From NCBI GenBank assembly GCA_007125255.1, contig SLDM01000297.1, positions 1-6,034 on the forward strand: a DNA stretch of 6,034 bases. Direction: 5' to 3'. Shown one piece after another: positions 4,545-6,034 of the stretch (position 1 is its first letter; every line of letters begins with the position of its first letter). The notes under the pieces are model-generated. The model was not told the origin of the DNA and made no database searches. It was given only the letters and a program-made list of their open reading frames with translations. Made by a program: the position numbers and the translations under genes. This DNA comes from Phycisphaerales bacterium. Lineage in GTDB: Bacteria > Planctomycetota > Phycisphaerae > Phycisphaerales > SM1A02.

Positions 4545-5510
4545 ATGAACTCCGGCAAACAACCATCAATCCGGATCGGTCTCATCGGCGGCAGCGGGGT
4601 GGAGATGCACCTCGCGGGCCGGATGGATGCGGACGGTCTGGAGACTCGCGAACTCGAGACCCCCTTCGGCCGGCCCAGCGCGCCGATCACGACCGGCACC
4701 TACCGAGCGGCCGGGAATCAGGCCGGCACCGCTTCAACCGGCGTCCCCATCGCCATGATGAGCCGGCACGGCCCGGGACATGTGCATCATCCGGGGCGCG
4801 TGAACAGTCGCGCGAATCTGTTTGCGCTGAAGCAGCTCGGGTGTACCCATATCATCGCCACGGGAGCGACGGGCTCACTGCGCGAAGCGATTCATCCGGG
4901 CGAGCTCGTCCTCGTCGATCAGTTCATTGACCGCACCGATGGACGCCCGCGCACGTTCTTCGATGATGCCGCAGTTCACGTGGAGTTCGCGGATCCGGTC
5001 TGTCCGGTGATGCGCCGCTGGCTGCTTGCCGCGTCGGAGCGCATCGAAGCCACCCGCGTCCACGAATCCGGAACGTACCTCTGTATGGAGGGGCCGAGCT
5101 TCTCGACCCGCGCGGAATCTCACCTGTACCGCCAGTGGGGGGCGGATGTGGTCGGCATGACCGCGTTGCCCGAGGCGCGGCTCGCCCGCGAAGCGGAAAT
5201 GGCCTACATGATGATCGCACTTCCAACGGACTACGACTGCTGGCGGGAGCGCACGCCGGGACAGAGTGAAGCGTCGCTGCTGGAAGAGATCATCGGCAAC
5301 CTGGGAAAGGCCTCCCACGCCGCCATCGCCCTGATCAGGACCGCGCTCGAGGACGTGGCCGCGCTGCAGGAGACTCCGAGCCCCGCTCATGATGCGCTCA
5401 AACTGGCGATCTGGACCGCCCGCGAACAGATCGCCCCGGAGATGGTCGAACAGCTCCGGCCGTTGTGGGGGCGGCACTTCTCCGGCCGGAACATGCCTGC
5501 GAAAGCGTGA
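4545..5510 (+). CDS. S-methyl-5'-thioadenosine phosphorylase
   Basis: A 321-residue cytoplasmic enzyme of the purine nucleoside phosphorylase family 2. It would split 5'-methylthioadenosine, a by-product of polyamine synthesis and other S-adenosylmethionine reactions, with phosphate to adenine and methylthioribose-1-phosphate, feeding methionine and adenine salvage. Landmarks are IGLIGGSG (11-18, phosphate loop), SRHGPGH (73-79), VNSRANLFALKQLG (86-99), the GATGSL...PGELVLVDQFIDRT stretch (107-131), GTYLCMEGPSFSTRAES (176-192), GMTALPEARLAREAE (204-218) and TDYDCW (228-233). The Asp residues of TDYD (229, 231) fit a 6-aminopurine substrate, as in MTA phosphorylase; inosine/guanosine enzymes have Asn there. 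The protein is some 40 residues longer than the human enzyme owing to a C-terminal helical extension after about residue 275. The frame is open further upstream, but that part encodes the repeat and Pro-rich sequence and is not homologous. No other methionine-salvage gene is nearby. Confidence 0.93.
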   Translation: MNSGKQPSIRIGLIGGSGVEMHLAGRMDADGLETRELETPFGRPSAPITTGTYRAAGNQAGTASTGVPIAMMSRHGPGHVHHPGRVNSRANLFALKQLGCTHIIATGATGSLREAIHPGELVLVDQFIDRTDGRPRTFFDDAAVHVEFADPVCPVMRRWLLAASERIEATRVHESGTYLCMEGPSFSTRAESHLYRQWGADVVGMTALPEARLAREAEMAYMMIALPTDYDCWRERTPGQSEASLLEEIIGNLGKASHAAIALIRTALEDVAALQETPSPAHDALKLAIWTAREQIAPEMVEQLRPLWGRHFSGRNMPAKA

Positions 5511-5544
5511 CCGGAGCGTTCGGGTCGTGCGCCGGGGCACGGTC

Positions 5545-5569
5545 GGGACTGGCCATTGGGACTGGCCAT
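5545..5569 (+). repeat. Short tandem repeat after MTA phosphorylase gene
   Basis: GGGACTGGCCAT occurs at 5545-5556 and again at 5558-5569, a 13-base period with one base between the copies. Each copy carries the palindrome TGGCCA. Preceding it is a small stem, CGTGC (5526-5530) with GCACG (5537-5541). No function is apparent. Confidence 0.7.
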
Positions 5570-5664
5570 GGGGCCTCTCTACGAAAATGGGGGGCGGATC
5601 TCCAGTCGGTTCAGGGGTCGTGAGTGGAGGCAAAAAATGGAGGCCTGGGGGTGGTATCCGGGGC

Positions 5665-5706
5665 GGTTTTTTCCGGTTGGGTGATGGCCGGGAACCGGAA
5701 GAGACC
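5665..5706 (+). other. Strong 14-pair RNA hairpin
   Basis: GGTTTTTTCCGGTT (5665-5678) and AACCGGAAGAGACC (5693-5706) can pair along their full length as plus-strand RNA, with twelve Watson-Crick pairs and two G-U wobbles (5670 with 5701, 5668 with 5703) around a 14-base loop. The inner eight pairs (5671-5678 with 5693-5700) form a perfect DNA inverted repeat. The wobbles make the plus-strand RNA helix better than the minus-strand one. No T-run follows, so it is not a typical terminator. It lies 155 bases after the MTA phosphorylase stop. Confidence 0.5.
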
Positions 5707-5871
5707 ACGATTCGAAGTGTCTTGATGAAGAGGCGACCGGATTCGTCCGATAGTGCCGGCGGCTCGTTCCTGCTTCTTGCAGGCATCTCGGCAGCCGTCC
5801 GCCGGGTGCGCCCCTCCCTCCTCAGAGTGGGGCAGGCACATCCGTCGTACGGTTCAACCGGAGTACCAGCC

Positions 5872-6034
5872 ATGACCGCTGCGATTTCTCCAATTCGATG
5901 GAACGGCATGGGCCGCTGTCAGCACGCGCTTCCGGTACTGCCGGGACTCGGGGCCGTTGCGGAGTTCGAGCCGAGCCGATGCCGACCGGTTGAGGTGATC
6001 CGCCTCGAACGGGCGACACGCGGCATACGACTGC
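5872..6034 (+). CDS. Uncharacterised protein, N-terminal part (runs off window end)
   Basis: ATG at 5872 is preceded by GGAG (5860-5863) with 8 bases of spacing, a good ribosome binding site. The frame is then open for 54 codons to the window end, starting MTAAISPIRWNGMG and continuing through ALPVLPGLGAVAEFEP and VEVIRLERATRGIRL. The other two plus-strand frames contain stops here. I see no family motif, signal peptide or membrane segment. G+C is about 72, 57 and 67 percent at codon positions one, two and three, which is only moderately gene-like. The frame is also open upstream past 5509, so a start at ATG 5725 (MKRRPDSS) or 5587 is possible, but neither has a comparable ribosome binding site. 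Confidence is moderate that a gene starts here; its function is unknown. Confidence 0.45.
   Translation, partial: MTAAISPIRWNGMGRCQHALPVLPGLGAVAEFEPSRCRPVEVIRLERATRGIRL

Larger units (their letters stand above)
5511..5871. other. Gap with predicted RNA hairpins before the terminal gene
   Basis: Three stems follow each other on the plus strand. The first (5665-5706) is a 14-pair helix, described separately. The second is CGGA-TTCG-TCCG (5738-5749), a UUCG-type tetraloop. The third (5758-5800) has GG-CGGCT (5758-5764) pairing with AGCCG-T-CC (5793-5800) and encloses CCTGC-TTCTT-GCAGG (5769-5783). This could be a structured 5' leader of the gene at 5872. I recognise no known riboswitch. The reading frame of the downstream gene has no stop through this whole gap, with in-frame ATGs at 5587 and 5725, so part of it could instead be coding. 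Confidence 0.4.

Noticed and set aside
5721..5750. Hammerhead-like core (TTGATGAAG)
   Set aside because: The invariant CTGATGA and GAAA core elements are not both present in the needed arrangement.
4875..5909. Minus-strand open frame of 344 codons
   Set aside because: It is mostly antisense to MTA phosphorylase, rich in Arg/Pro/Gly with no recognisable domain, as expected for a shadow frame in GC-rich DNA.
1..6034. Sulfur-metabolism operon (DoxX, cysteine desulfurase, MTA phosphorylase)
   Set aside because: Genes lie on both strands with long gaps and separate promoter-like elements, so shared sulfur chemistry is not enough to infer a unit.
1..6034. tRNA, rRNA, transposase, toxin-antitoxin or phage genes
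   Set aside because: No motif or structure supporting any of these was seen on either strand.

Overview
The window is a GC-rich bacterial chromosome segment with ordinary housekeeping-type genes separated by fairly long intergenic gaps. Every gene recognised has relatives in many phyla. The gene mix (a stand-alone FIST protein and a long methylthioadenosine phosphorylase), the high GC and the short-period intergenic repeats would fit Planctomycetota, possibly the Phycisphaerae. That is an impression from memory, not something the sequence proves.

Layout. Positions 1-102 hold the last 33 codons of a DoxX-family membrane protein gene on the plus strand. At 400-879 a complete DoxX gene lies on the minus strand, tail to tail with the first. 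The two 3' ends are near-identical, so the window opens inside an inverted gene duplication. A 394-base gap (880-1273) leads to a FIST-domain gene (1274-2494, +). It converges on a short beta-carbonic-anhydrase-like gene (2567-3043, -). That gene diverges from a NifS-type cysteine desulfurase (3258-4421, +), which is followed by an S-methyl-5'-thioadenosine phosphorylase gene (4545-5510, +). The last 524 bases hold a gap with strong potential RNA hairpins (5511-5871) and the probable start of another plus-strand gene with a good ribosome binding site (5872 to the window end).

How the genes relate. There is no clear operon: the intergenic distances are long and most genes appear to have their own promoter. 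Cysteine desulfurase (sulfur from cysteine) and MTA phosphorylase (methionine salvage) both touch sulfur metabolism, and DoxX proteins are sometimes tied to thiol or sulfur redox chemistry, but a joint role is only a guess.

Three features stand out. (1) Four genes (FIST, carbonic-anhydrase-like, nifS-like, MTA phosphorylase) have no Shine-Dalgarno sequence; instead a -10-like hexamer (TACCAT, TTCAAT, TATCAT, TATCAT) ends 6 or 7 bases before the ATG, as expected for leaderless mRNAs. The complete DoxX gene and the terminal gene have GGAG ribosome binding sites. (2) An intergenic repeat family with an 8-base period and a conserved two-part design (GGCACGRA units, a G-run, then GTRACGRA units) occurs three times. 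(3) The first 71 bases of the window are an exact inverted copy of 431-501, followed by an abrupt rise in divergence, which suggests recent duplication, gene conversion or an assembly artefact. I found no CRISPR array, transposase, tRNA, rRNA or recognisable defence system.
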